Below are positions 35,727 through 43,315 of a DNA stretch of 47,532 nt, one piece after another. Below the pieces are notes generated by a model. It saw only the letters and a list, made by a program, of their open reading frames with translations, was not told the DNA's origin and ran no database searches. How positions within the stretch are numbered: position 1 is the stretch's first letter; each line of letters starts with the position of its first letter. The DNA is taken from the NCBI GenBank assembly GCA_013297925.1, contig JAAFJC010000020.1, positions 1-47,532 on the forward strand. The letters are read 5' to 3'. Origin of the DNA: Comamonadaceae bacterium. Lineage in GTDB: Bacteria; Pseudomonadota; Gammaproteobacteria; Burkholderiales; Burkholderiaceae_C. The position numbers were made by a program, and so were the translations under genes.

Positions 35727-36290
35727 ATGACCGCGCACAAAAGCTTCCTCAAACAAAAACACCAAGCCCCCGCTCTCGCCAAAAGTGCTGCCTGCCCCTG
35801 CCGCAGTGAAGAAAAAGTGAGCAAGGCCTACGGCGAATGCTGCGGCCTCTGGCACGAAGGCATGCAAGCCACACCGAAGCGATTCGCCCCCACGCCCGAA
35901 GCCCTGATGCGCTCCCGCTATAGCGCCTATGCGCTCAAACTCCGCGACTACCTGCTCGCCACTTGGTATGGCGAATCCTCCCCCGGCGAGATTGATTTCC
36001 CGCCCACCAAATGGCTCGGCTTAGAGATCAAACAAGCCGCCGCCACAGGTGACGCCGGCATCGTCGAATTCGTCGCCCGCTACCGAGACAGCATGGGCAA
36101 AGCTGGCCGCCTGCACGAGACCAGCCGCTTCATCCGCGAAGGCATAGGCGATGCAGCACAGTGGTTTTACATCGACGGCCAATTTGCCGGTGAGCCTGAC
36201 GACGCGCCTCAAGCATCGCAGAAGTGGGCCACATCGGCAGCAGAGCCTGCCCAAGAATTCCCTCCAGACGTATCGCAAGAAAGAAGCTGA
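35727..36290 (+). CDS. YchJ/UPF0225-family protein with SEC-C-type zinc motif
   Basis: Protein of unknown function. Seen: 187 aa; N-terminal zinc motif CPCRSEEKVSKAYGECCGLWH, then the YchJ signature TPEALMRSRYSAYALKLRDY with LLATWY, and an NTF2-like core ending near IREGIGDAAQWFYIDGQ. The last 35 residues are Ala/Glu/Pro-rich and look disordered. The stop overlaps the start of the next gene by one base (TGATG). Inferred: a nucleic-acid or protein-binding accessory protein; no reaction can be assigned. Confidence 0.88.
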   Translation: MTAHKSFLKQKHQAPALAKSAACPCRSEEKVSKAYGECCGLWHEGMQATPKRFAPTPEALMRSRYSAYALKLRDYLLATWYGESSPGEIDFPPTKWLGLEIKQAAATGDAGIVEFVARYRDSMGKAGRLHETSRFIREGIGDAAQWFYIDGQFAGEPDDAPQASQKWATSAAEPAQEFPPDVSQERS

Positions 36291-36691
36291 TGCTCGCGCG
36301 CATGCTTGCTGATGCCGTCTTGGCTTTCCATGGCATCTTCATCCTCTTCGCAGTATTCGGTGGCCTATGGGTCAATTGGCGGCAACCCATCCGCAAACCC
36401 CGCCTCATTGCCCATCTAGCCTGCGCCGCATGGGCCGCCACCGTCGTCATCATGGGCTACACCTGCCCCCTCACCCCGCTAGAGCAACAACTACGCATCG
36501 CCGCCGGCCAGCAGGGCTACCAAACCAGCTTCATCGAGCATTACCTGCTCTCTGCCATCTACCCTGATGGCCTCACTCGCCCGATTCAAATCGCTCTTGG
36601 ATTGTGCGTCGTTGTGATCAATGCGCTAGCTTATGGCGTGCCTTGGTTTTTGAGAAGAAAAAGGGCGCTTGCACTCAAACAGTCTGAATAG
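36290..36691 (+). CDS. DUF2784-family small membrane protein
   Basis: Seen: 133 aa with four hydrophobic segments and the family pattern LADAVLAFHGIFILFAVFGG, CPLTPLEQQLR and FIEHYLLSAIYPDGL. Function is unknown in the family. Translationally coupled to the YchJ-like gene. The C-terminus is basic (RRKRALALK) and cytoplasmic. It ends just before a half copy of the dispersed repeat and the left inverted-repeat arm of the desaturase cassette. Confidence 0.85.
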   Translation: MLARMLADAVLAFHGIFILFAVFGGLWVNWRQPIRKPRLIAHLACAAWAATVVIMGYTCPLTPLEQQLRIAAGQQGYQTSFIEHYLLSAIYPDGLTRPIQIALGLCVVVINALAYGVPWFLRRKRALALKQSE

Positions 36692-36694
36692 TTT

Positions 36695-36710
36695 GCTATC
36701 GAATTAATAG
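36695..36710 (+). repeat. Half copy of the dispersed repeat
   Basis: Seen: GCTATCGAATTAATAG, matching only the palindromic tail of the family; the head and core are missing. It lies at the left edge of the desaturase cassette, and an intact copy lies beyond the right edge (38135-38175). This suggests that an insertion may have split or replaced a repeat. Confidence 0.5.
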
Positions 36711-36749
36711 TGTTTTCTTACTTATCGTTTCACTCAAGCTTTTGTACCA

Positions 36750-36879
36750 GCGGCCTACCGTCGGGCAGTCGTCTCGTAAACTTTTTTGAAAACACACGCG
36801 ATTGAGGTTTCCACAATCAAACCCGCTCCCCGCGCGCCTTCCAAAAAAGTTTCCAATCCAACCACCCAACGGTCTCCGC
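36750..36879 (+). repeat. Left 130-bp inverted-repeat arm of the desaturase cassette
   Basis: Seen: matches the reverse complement of 37932-38061 over the full 130 bp. The outer 57 or so bases and the inner 40 or so are identical or nearly so; about 25 bases in the middle diverge. Each arm also has internal dyads (AAACTTTTTTG ... CAAAAAAGTTT) and partly self-complementary ends, so each arm alone could be a MITE/REPIN-type element. Confidence 0.9.
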
Positions 36880-36926
36880 TTCACAAGGAATTCAACCCTA
36901 CCGTGTAGCTTTGCAGAATGTATTGG

Positions 36927-37835
36927 TCACTTCAACAAAAAGTCCACCTCAAAATTCAAATCTTCACGCTTTAAGGAATCACGCGGCAGACCAAGATTCC
37001 AAACCCAACCCAGCTTTTCGAGCCATCTAAGGACGATCCAGCCAACATCAAGTTGGCCTTCGTCCAAGCCCATTTTTGCTGATTCTGGAAAAGCGTGATG
37101 GTTGTTGTGCCAGCATTCTCCGTGCGTCAAAAGTGCTATGCGGGAAAGATTGGATGCTTGCACTGCGGCACCATGAACTTTCCAGTTACCCAGGCCAGGG
37201 TTATGAGCATAGTAAGTAACTATCCAGTGGCTAGAGACACTAACTGCAACTCGAACAAACACACCCCACACCAACAAAGGCATGCCGCCAATCCAAAAAA
37301 GAAAGATGCCGAAAAGAGCTTGCTGAAGCTCCCAAGTTTTTTCTAAGAATATGTAGAACTTGTCGTTGGCAAAATCGTCTTCTATCTTGAATGCTGGTGG
37401 CGCAGAGAATTTGAATACGCAGTTGAGTTGCCAAAAAGCATCCATCAACAATCCACGGCGATGAGCGAAAAAATCATGGCATTTCTCTTGGCGCTGAGCC
37501 CAGTCTCGCAAATCGTGAATTTTCAAAATGCCGAATGGCCCTGCCATACCGACCAACGCTCCGAGCCACACAAGAAAGTACTCAAGCGGCTTTGAGCATT
37601 CATACGATCTGTGAATCAATCGGCGATGCATGCCAAGCGAGTGCCCTAGCAACATGCTGATGTAAGTGAAAATGAGAAAGAAGAGAAACGCTGCCCAGCT
37701 AAAGTAAATGGGAGCCAAGACTATCGCGCACACAAACATAGCCAAATTCCAAATTGATTTAGCTGGTGACCAAACTACTTGCCCGTCCGTAGCGTTTGCT
37801 CCGCTCCCATCAATGCGCCAAACCTTCTTCCGCAT
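36927..37835 (-). CDS. Membrane fatty acid desaturase (acyl delta-9 type)
   Basis: Di-iron membrane desaturase that would introduce a double bond into acyl chains. Seen: 302 aa; four to six hydrophobic segments, histidine box 1 HSLGMHRRLIH (H65, H70, H75), and box 3 CWHNNHHAFPE (H243, H246, H247). In place of the usual HRxHH second box it has HDLRDWAQRQEKCH (H107, H120), a variant I believe occurs in a bacterial subgroup. GAGG precedes the ATG. The gene is visibly richer in A+T than its neighbours and sits between 130-bp inverted repeats, so recent acquisition as a cassette is likely. Confidence 0.9.
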   Translation of the reverse strand: MRKKVWRIDGSGANATDGQVVWSPAKSIWNLAMFVCAIVLAPIYFSWAAFLFFLIFTYISMLLGHSLGMHRRLIHRSYECSKPLEYFLVWLGALVGMAGPFGILKIHDLRDWAQRQEKCHDFFAHRRGLLMDAFWQLNCVFKFSAPPAFKIEDDFANDKFYIFLEKTWELQQALFGIFLFWIGGMPLLVWGVFVRVAVSVSSHWIVTYYAHNPGLGNWKVHGAAVQASNLSRIALLTHGECWHNNHHAFPESAKMGLDEGQLDVGWIVLRWLEKLGWVWNLGLPRDSLKREDLNFEVDFLLK

Positions 37836-37931
37836 CTTTTAACCTCGAGTCATTTTCAACAACAGACTCAGCTTACATGAAAATGGGAAATCCAAGCTGG
37901 TTGAAAAACTAAACGCCAAGAATTCACGCAG

Positions 37932-38061
37932 GCGGAGACCGTTGGGTGGTTGGATTGGAAACTTTTTTGAAAGGCGCGCGGGGAGAGGGTTGGATTGTGA
38001 TTTGCTCAATCGCGTGTGTTTTCAAAAAAGTTTACGAGACGACTGCCCGACGGTAGGCCGC
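37932..38061 (-). repeat. Right 130-bp inverted-repeat arm of the desaturase cassette
   Basis: Seen: reverse-complement partner of 36750-36879 with the same length. Outer end GCGGCCTACCGTCGGGCAGT, inner end CAACGGTCTCCGC, both as read in the left-arm orientation. The two arms enclose 1052 bp containing only the desaturase gene. Confidence 0.9.
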
Positions 38062-38101
38062 AGGTGCGAAAGGTCGAGCGAAACGTACAGCTCGCCAGAT
38101 C

Positions 38102-38124
38102 CCTTCGACAAGCTCAGGACGAAC
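38102..38124 (+). repeat. REP-like motif
   Basis: Seen: CCTTCGACAAGCTCAGGACG followed by AAC, an imperfect dyad with TTCG/CGAA ends. From memory, closely similar sequences recur in intergenic DNA of many proteobacteria. Only this copy was noticed in the window. Confidence 0.5.
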
Positions 38125-38134
38125 GGCATGATTC

Positions 38135-38175
38135 ACTATCAAATCAGTAGCTGCTCGCGCAATAAACATGCCGGC
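38135..38175 (-). repeat. Dispersed palindromic repeat, after topB
   Basis: Seen on the plus strand: ACTATCAAATCAGTAGCTGC then TCGCGCAATAAACATGCCGGC, a near-consensus copy in reverse orientation. It lies 25 bp downstream of the topB stop. Confidence 0.8.
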
Positions 38176-38199
38176 GAGATGGCTAAAACGCCTTAAAAA

Positions 38200-41154
38200 T
38201 CAGCTCAAGTGCTTACCAATCAAACCAGCAATCTCAAACATCGTCACGGAGTCTTTGCCAAACACAGGTTTGAGTTTGGCATCGGCGTTGATCGTGCGTT
38301 TGTCTTTTGCGTCTTGTAGGTTCTGAAGCTTGATGTAGTCCCAGAGTTTTTTGGTGACTTCGCCTCTTCCGTACAAGCCGTCGCCAATCACTGCTGCCAA
38401 TGCTGCGCTGGGCTTGAGCGTACCTGCGCGTGGGGCAGCTTTTGCTTTTGGAGCGGCAGCTTTCTTGGCGGCTACTTTTTTCGCTGCGGGTGCTTTCTTG
38501 GCTGCGGCTTTTTTGGCGGCTGCTGTTTTCGCAGGGGCGGCACGGCCAGCGGCTGTCTTGCGCGGAGGGTATTTGCTCTCGCGTTGCTCGAATTCGAAAT
38601 TCACTTTGCCGGCTTCTTTGTCCCACGCTAGGAAGGCTTTGAAGCTGCGGCGGGTGCGCATGCTGACGAATTTATCGAGCAGATCGGTTTTGCCGGTTTC
38701 TAGGAGCTTGGTCATTTGCTCGCGCTCAATCGGCTGTTGCAAAATCATCTGGCCGCTCTTGAAATCGCAGCTGGGTGTGGGCTGCGCATTCGTGGGTACG
38801 GATTTTTCGCAGACGTAGCTTTTGCCGAAGGCTTTGACGGGGCCGCCGCATTTGGGGCAAGCGCCTAGTGATTGCTCTGCCGACAAGTCAACAATCTCGC
38901 CAGTTTCTGCGGCTTTCGCATCGTCGCCAAAATCGAATTCGAGCTTCCAGTTTTTGTCTTCTTCGTTGTACTTGATCACCATCTCGGCCACGAAGGGCCA
39001 GCCGGCTTTGGAGCGGAAGCCCTCCAGCGGGCCGATGTGTTTGTCGCGCAGGAATTGCTCCACTTCGGCCACTTCAAAGGTGCGGCCTGCGGGGGATTTG
39101 CCGAAGCTGAAGCCGCAGCCTTCTTTCTGCGCTTCGCCGTCAATCGGCGGCTTCACAGGCGCGCCCGGCACACCCGTGCAGGTGTAGCGGCGATAGTTTT
39201 CTTTCACGATGCCGCCGCAATTGGGGCATGGCGCTTTCAGCGTGGCGTAGTCGCCGGGCACGGTGTCGCGGTCGTATTCTTTGGCTTTGCGCACGATTTT
39301 TTCGGTCATCGCGGCAATGTCGGCCATGAAATCGGCTCTAGAGAGCTTGCCTTTTTCCATCAGTGCGAGCTTGCTTTCCCATTCACCGGTGAGCTCGGGC
39401 TTGGAGAGCTCTTCCACGCCTAAGCCGCGCAGCAACGTCATGAGCTGGAAGGCTTTGGCCGTGGGGATCATCTCGCGGCCTTCGCGCAGCATGTATTTCT
39501 CGTTGAGCAGGCCCTCAATCGTTGCGGCGCGCGTGGCGGGCGTGCCGAGGCCTTTTTCGCTTAGCGCTTCGCGCAGCTCATCGTCTTCTACGAATTTGCC
39601 AGCGCCTTCCATCGCGCCGAGAAGAGTGGCTTCAGAGTAGCGCGCGGGTGGGCGGGTTTTGAGGCCTTTGGCTTCTACCGTTTCGTTGCGCACCATCTCG
39701 CCGGGCTTGACGGGCATCAGCGTCTTGCTGTTTTCGCCTTCTTTTTTCTCCATCTCATCATCGGCTTCTTTGCCGTAGATGGCGAGCCAGCCGGGTTTGA
39801 CGAGGACTTTGCCTTCTGATTTGAAGTTATGGTTCAAAGCCGTGGTGATGCGCGTGGTGATTTGGTATTCAGCGCTTGGGAAAAACACGGCCATAAAGCG
39901 ACGCACCACCAGCGTGTAAAGCTTGAATTCAGCTTCGCTCAGGTTTGAAGGCGATTGCAGCGTGGGGATGATCGCAAAGTGATCGGAGACTTTGGCATTG
40001 TCAAAAATCCGCTTGCTCGGCTTGATGTAGCCATTGTTGAGCGCCACGGTGGCATGCGGCTCCAGATGCTTGTGGCCGCAATCGGCGAGCATCTCAAAGG
40101 TCTTCTTCACCACGGGCACGTAGTCTTCAGGCAAGTAGCGCGAATCGGTACGCGGATACGTGAGGGCTTTGTGGCGCTCATATAAAGACTGGGCTAGTTG
40201 TAGCGTGGTCTTGGCGGAGAAGCCGAATTTGCCGTTGGCTTCGCGTTGCAGGCTGGTGAGGTCAAAGAGGCCGGGGCTGGCTTGTGTGCTGGGCTTGGCT
40301 TCTTCTGTGACGCTGGCGGCTTTGCTACGCACTGCATCAGCAATCTCACGAGCGGTCTTCTCATCCCAAATTCTGTCAGCGCGCGCATCCGCATCTTCGC
40401 CTTTCTTGAATTTCGGATCAAACCACTTGGCAGGGTATTCGCCGGCTTCTGCCAAAAACGAAGCGTGAATCTCCCAATAATCGCGGGCGATGTGTTTGCG
40501 AATTTGCTCTTCGCGCTCCACCACCACGGCCAGCGTGGGGGTTTGCACGCGGCCCACCGTTGTGAGGAAGAAACCACCGTCGCGCGAGTTAAACGCCGTC
40601 ATCGCTCGCGTGCCATTGATACCCACCAGCCAATCGGCTTCAGAGCGGCTGCGTGCCGCATCGGCCAGCGGGCGCATCTCTTTATCAGTGCGCAGCACGT
40701 CAAAGCCATCGCGAATGGCTTGCGGCGTCATGCTTTGCAGCCAAAGGCGCGTCACGGGTTTGCCCAGCGGCTTGGCACCACCGGCGTATTGTTCAATCAA
40801 GCGGAAGATCAGCTCACCCTCGCGCCCCGCGTCACAGGCGTTCACCAAAGCGCTCACGTCTTTGCGCTTGGCGAGCTTGACCACGGCATTCAAGCGCGTC
40901 TTGGTTTTGTCCACCGGCTTCAAATCAAAGTGCGGCGGGATCACGGGCAGATTGGCAAAGCTCCATTTGCCCCGCTTCACGTCAAACTCCTCCGGCGCTT
41001 GGATCTCCACCAAATGGCCCACCGCCGAGCTGACCACATAGGCGTCGCTCTCAAAGTATTCGTCGTGCTTTTCAAACTTGCCCGCAGAGGGCGTGAGCGC
41101 GCGAACAATGTCCTGCGCGACAGATGGTTTTTCAGCAATGATCAAAGTCTTCAT
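38200..41154 (-). CDS. topB: DNA topoisomerase III with H1-like tail and SWIB domain
   Basis: Type IA topoisomerase that decatenates DNA. Seen: 984 aa; Toprim domain (MKTLIIAEKPSVAQDIVRAL, acidic NACDAGREGELIFRL), catalytic Tyr333 in LTYPRTDSRYLPEDY, two C-terminal four-Cys zinc motifs (CPNCGGIVKENYRRYTC and CPKCGGPVKAFGKSYVC), a Lys/Ala/Pro-rich linker of about 45 residues (867-911, AAKKAAAKKAPAAKK) that resembles eukaryotic histone H1 tails, and a final 73-residue SWIB/MDM2 domain (912-984, LYGRGEVTKKLWDYIKLQNL). E. coli TopB is about 650 aa. The ATG at 41154 is chosen over a longer frame that would translate the repetitive tract. Divergent from a SET-domain gene. Confidence 0.95.
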   Translation of the reverse strand: MKTLIIAEKPSVAQDIVRALTPSAGKFEKHDEYFESDAYVVSSAVGHLVEIQAPEEFDVKRGKWSFANLPVIPPHFDLKPVDKTKTRLNAVVKLAKRKDVSALVNACDAGREGELIFRLIEQYAGGAKPLGKPVTRLWLQSMTPQAIRDGFDVLRTDKEMRPLADAARSRSEADWLVGINGTRAMTAFNSRDGGFFLTTVGRVQTPTLAVVVEREEQIRKHIARDYWEIHASFLAEAGEYPAKWFDPKFKKGEDADARADRIWDEKTAREIADAVRSKAASVTEEAKPSTQASPGLFDLTSLQREANGKFGFSAKTTLQLAQSLYERHKALTYPRTDSRYLPEDYVPVVKKTFEMLADCGHKHLEPHATVALNNGYIKPSKRIFDNAKVSDHFAIIPTLQSPSNLSEAEFKLYTLVVRRFMAVFFPSAEYQITTRITTALNHNFKSEGKVLVKPGWLAIYGKEADDEMEKKEGENSKTLMPVKPGEMVRNETVEAKGLKTRPPARYSEATLLGAMEGAGKFVEDDELREALSEKGLGTPATRAATIEGLLNEKYMLREGREMIPTAKAFQLMTLLRGLGVEELSKPELTGEWESKLALMEKGKLSRADFMADIAAMTEKIVRKAKEYDRDTVPGDYATLKAPCPNCGGIVKENYRRYTCTGVPGAPVKPPIDGEAQKEGCGFSFGKSPAGRTFEVAEVEQFLRDKHIGPLEGFRSKAGWPFVAEMVIKYNEEDKNWKLEFDFGDDAKAAETGEIVDLSAEQSLGACPKCGGPVKAFGKSYVCEKSVPTNAQPTPSCDFKSGQMILQQPIEREQMTKLLETGKTDLLDKFVSMRTRRSFKAFLAWDKEAGKVNFEFEQRESKYPPRKTAAGRAAPAKTAAAKKAAAKKAPAAKKVAAKKAAAPKAKAAPRAGTLKPSAALAAVIGDGLYGRGEVTKKLWDYIKLQNLQDAKDKRTINADAKLKPVFGKDSVTMFEIAGLIGKHLS

Positions 41155-41168
41155 ATAATCCACTCCTC

Positions 41169-41234
41169 GCGTGCGCGCAGGTGCGCACGCACGCACACAC
41201 GCATGCAGGCGCGCACGCACACGCGCACACGCAC
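41169..41234. repeat. Alternating purine-pyrimidine tract (GC/CA type)
   Basis: Seen: 66 bp composed almost only of CG, CA, TG and GC steps (GTGCGCACGCACGCACACAC and similar), with two short CAGG interruptions. It lies in the divergent gap between topB and the SET gene. Such tracts favour left-handed Z-DNA under negative supercoiling, which is notable beside a topoisomerase promoter. Confidence 0.8.
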
Positions 41235-41271
41235 AAATTCAAGATAACAAATTTTTCGGCAGTTTGCCAAA

Positions 41272-41277
41272 TATACT
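41272..41277 (+). promoter_or_regulatory. Candidate -10 box directly before the SET gene
   Basis: Seen: TATACT six bases before the ATG, and no ribosome-binding sequence between. If this is the -10, transcription would begin at or next to the start codon, giving a leaderless message. No good -35 is visible, so support is limited. Confidence 0.35.
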
Positions 41278-41283
41278 TTTTTC

Positions 41284-41778
41284 ATGCCCAACAAAAAATC
41301 TTCTGCCTACGTGCAACCACCCCAGCTCACCGAGCGCTTGATCGAGGTGCGCGCCTCGGGCATCCATGGCAATGGCATGTATGCCCTGCGTGATATTCCC
41401 CAAGGCCAAATGCTGATTGAATACCAAGGCCGCATCATCTCGTGGAAAGAAGCCCTGCGCCGTCATCCGCATGATCCGAGCCAACCCAATCACACCTTTT
41501 ACTTCTCGCTAGAAGATGGCCGCTGCATTGATGGCAACGACATGGGCAACGATGCCCGCTGGATCAACCATGCTTGCGCGCCGAATTGCGAGGCCGATGA
41601 AGATGAACAAAATCAACGCGTGTGGATCAAAGCATTGCGCGACATCAAAAAAGGTGAAGAGCTGTTTTACGACTATGGCCTCGTGATCGACGAGCCTTAT
41701 ACGAAGAAGCTTAAGGCGGAATACAAATGCCTGTGCGGCGCGAAGAAGTGTCGGGGCACGATGCTGGCCAAAAAGTAA
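41284..41778 (+). CDS. SET-domain lysine methyltransferase
   Basis: SAM-dependent protein lysine methyltransferase fold. Seen: 164 aa made almost only of a SET domain: entry GIHGNGMYALRDIPQGQMLI, core motif NDARWINHACAPNCEA, catalytic-side motif GEELFYDYG, and a post-SET cysteine cluster CLCGAKKCRG with the earlier Cys of the core. Known: SET proteins in bacteria include chlamydial enzymes that act on histone-like proteins. Inferred: a Lys-rich bacterial protein is the target; the H1-like tail of the divergently encoded TopB is an attractive candidate. The ATG directly follows a poly-T run with no ribosome site. Stop and birA start are adjacent. Confidence 0.9.
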   Translation: MPNKKSSAYVQPPQLTERLIEVRASGIHGNGMYALRDIPQGQMLIEYQGRIISWKEALRRHPHDPSQPNHTFYFSLEDGRCIDGNDMGNDARWINHACAPNCEADEDEQNQRVWIKALRDIKKGEELFYDYGLVIDEPYTKKLKAEYKCLCGAKKCRGTMLAKK

Positions 41779-42573
41779 ATGAACTGGCCAGCCGAAAACA
41801 TCTGGCAGCAAGTCATGGCACTGGGCTTGCCGAGTCTGGCCAGCTTCAGCGTAGAAATCCTGCCCGAGATCGACTCCACCAATACCGAGCTAATGCGCCG
41901 CGCGCGCGCTGGCCGCACTGAGCCCACGCTTTTGGTGGCTGAGCAACAAACCGCCGGGCGTGGACGCATGGGGCGCTCTTGGCAATCGAGTACAGGCGAT
42001 TCACTCACTTTTTCTTTTGGCATCAACCTCGCACCCACCAGCTGGGAAGGCCTAAGCTTGGCTGTGGGCACCAGCGTGGCGCAAAGCCTGAGCCCGGTGA
42101 ATGGCGAGAGCATTCAGCTCAAGTGGCCCAACGATCTGTGGTGGCAAGGCCGCAAGCTGGCTGGGATATTGATCGAAACCTCCGCTGCGCCCACCAGCCA
42201 GGCCAAAGAAAGGTTTGCCGTGGTCGGCATTGGCATCAACATCCGCCAACGCGAATTTGATGCAAATTTAAGCACCCAGCCCGCTTGGCTGCAAGAAATC
42301 AGCCCCACGAGCAGCCCGCAAATGGCCCTGGAGCGACTTTTTGCACCTCTTTTGAGGGATTTACTGGAATTCGAGCGCGCAGGCTTTGCGGCCTTTTCTA
42401 GCCGGTTTGCGGCGCGGGATGGCTTGGCAGGCCGGCAAGTGGCTTTGAGCGATGGCAGCCAAGGGGAGGCGCGCGGCGTGGATGGCAGTGGGGCTTTGTT
42501 GGTGCATACTTCACAAGGTTTACAGCGTGTTGCAAGCCAAGAGGTGAGCGTGCGGCCGCAGACCCTTTCCTGA
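41779..42573 (+). CDS. birA: Biotin--[acetyl-CoA-carboxylase] ligase
   Basis: Activates biotin with ATP and attaches it to the biotin carboxyl carrier protein. Seen: 264 aa; class I type without the N-terminal DNA-binding helix-turn-helix of E. coli BirA, so not a repressor. Motifs: DSTNTELMRRARAG, biotin/ATP loop AGRGRMGRSWQS, KWPNDLWWQGRKLAGILIE and a C-terminal SH3-like domain. The ATG directly follows the SET-gene stop, with no gap, and a SPOR-like gene follows 4 nt later. Confidence 0.94.
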   Translation: MNWPAENIWQQVMALGLPSLASFSVEILPEIDSTNTELMRRARAGRTEPTLLVAEQQTAGRGRMGRSWQSSTGDSLTFSFGINLAPTSWEGLSLAVGTSVAQSLSPVNGESIQLKWPNDLWWQGRKLAGILIETSAAPTSQAKERFAVVGIGINIRQREFDANLSTQPAWLQEISPTSSPQMALERLFAPLLRDLLEFERAGFAAFSSRFAARDGLAGRQVALSDGSQGEARGVDGSGALLVHTSQGLQRVASQEVSVRPQTLS

Positions 42574-42577
42574 TGCC

Positions 42578-43243
42578 ATGTTGAGATTCTTTGTTTTACT
42601 ACTGCTTTTAGCCAACGGCGCTTACTACGCTTGGGTAACCGGCTACTTGGCCAGTATCGGCTTTGCGCCTGCCAATCAGTCCGAGCCCCAACGTTTACAA
42701 GCCCAAATCAAGCCTGAGGCCATTCGCCTCCTCAACACCACTGAGGCCAAGCGCGTGGAAGCGCTGGCTTCTGCCCCGCCACCTAAGCCCCCAGAATGCT
42801 TGCAAAGTGCCTTGCTCTCCGATGCCCAAGCTTCGGCAGTGCGCGCCTTAGCTGCTGGCCTGCCAACAGGCTCATGGAGCTTAGAAAACACCGCCGAGCC
42901 GCCCCGCTGGATCGTTTACATGGGCAAATATGCTGATGCAGCGGCCTTGGCGAAAAAGAAAACCGAGCTGCGCGATTTAGGCCTGGCTTTTGAAACCCTG
43001 AAGAATCCCAGCTTAGAACCCGGCCTGTCTCTGGGCGCCTACACCACCCAAGCGCTGGCCAACGAATCCATGGCCAAGCTGGCAGCACGTGGCGTGCGCA
43101 CAGCCAAAGTGGTGCAAGAGCTGCCAGAGCGCAAAGGCCAGCTGCTCAAACTACCCGTGGTCGACGATGCACTGCGCTCCCAACTCGATGGGGTCAAATC
43201 CTTGCTTGGCGCTACTGGTTTGGCAGTTTGCAAGGCAGTTTAG
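42578..43243 (+). CDS. SPOR-domain-like membrane protein
   Basis: Seen: 221 aa; an N-terminal membrane segment (FFVLLLLLANGAYYAWVTGY), a linker with EAKRVEALASAPPPKPPE and a Cys, then a C-terminal globular part WIVYMGKYADAAALAKKKTE that resembles the SPOR fold (glycan-binding at division sites). It follows birA by 4 nt, as in related Burkholderiales. Inferred: periplasmic, anchored in the inner membrane, perhaps at the septum. The SPOR assignment is by pattern and is less certain than the topology. Confidence 0.78.
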   Translation: MLRFFVLLLLLANGAYYAWVTGYLASIGFAPANQSEPQRLQAQIKPEAIRLLNTTEAKRVEALASAPPPKPPECLQSALLSDAQASAVRALAAGLPTGSWSLENTAEPPRWIVYMGKYADAAALAKKKTELRDLGLAFETLKNPSLEPGLSLGAYTTQALANESMAKLAARGVRTAKVVQELPERKGQLLKLPVVDDALRSQLDGVKSLLGATGLAVCKAV

Positions 43244-43261
43244 CCTTGTTTTGGCCTGACG

Positions 43262-43302
43262 GCCGGCATGTTCATTGCGCGAGCAGCTATCAAATCAATA
43301 GC
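43262..43302 (+). repeat. Dispersed palindromic repeat, between convergent genes
   Basis: Seen: GCCGGCATGTTCATTGCGCG then AGCAGCTATCAAATCAATAG, a near-consensus copy. It occupies most of the 72-nt gap between the convergent SPOR-like and DUF493 genes, where its stem could act as a weak bidirectional terminator. Confidence 0.85.
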
Positions 43303-43315
43303 GATTAGATTCTCG

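Larger units (their letters stand above)
37836..38199. other. Gene-free 364-bp stretch upstream of the desaturase
   Basis: Contents in order: about 95 bp of A+T-rich sequence that should carry the desaturase promoter (none clear); the right 130-bp inverted-repeat arm; a short unique piece; a REP-like motif at 38102-38124; and a full dispersed repeat at 38135-38175 next to the topB stop. No reading frame here looks genuine. Confidence 0.7.

Noticed and set aside
36750-38061. Insertion sequence around the desaturase
   Set aside because: There are terminal inverted repeats but no transposase or transposase remnant between or beside them, so it is described as a cassette rather than an IS.
41155-41220. 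Upstream extension of TopB by 22 residues
   Set aside because: It would translate the alternating CG/CA tract into Arg/Ala/Cys-rich sequence. The conserved N-terminus MKTLIIAEKPS begins at 41154.
41169-41234. CRISPR array
   Set aside because: The tract is simple alternating sequence without equal-length repeats and unique spacers. No CRISPR-like array was seen anywhere in the window.
40246-41247. 333-codon plus-strand reading frame opposite topB
   Set aside because: Antisense shadow of topB; its end reads through the repetitive purine-pyrimidine tract.
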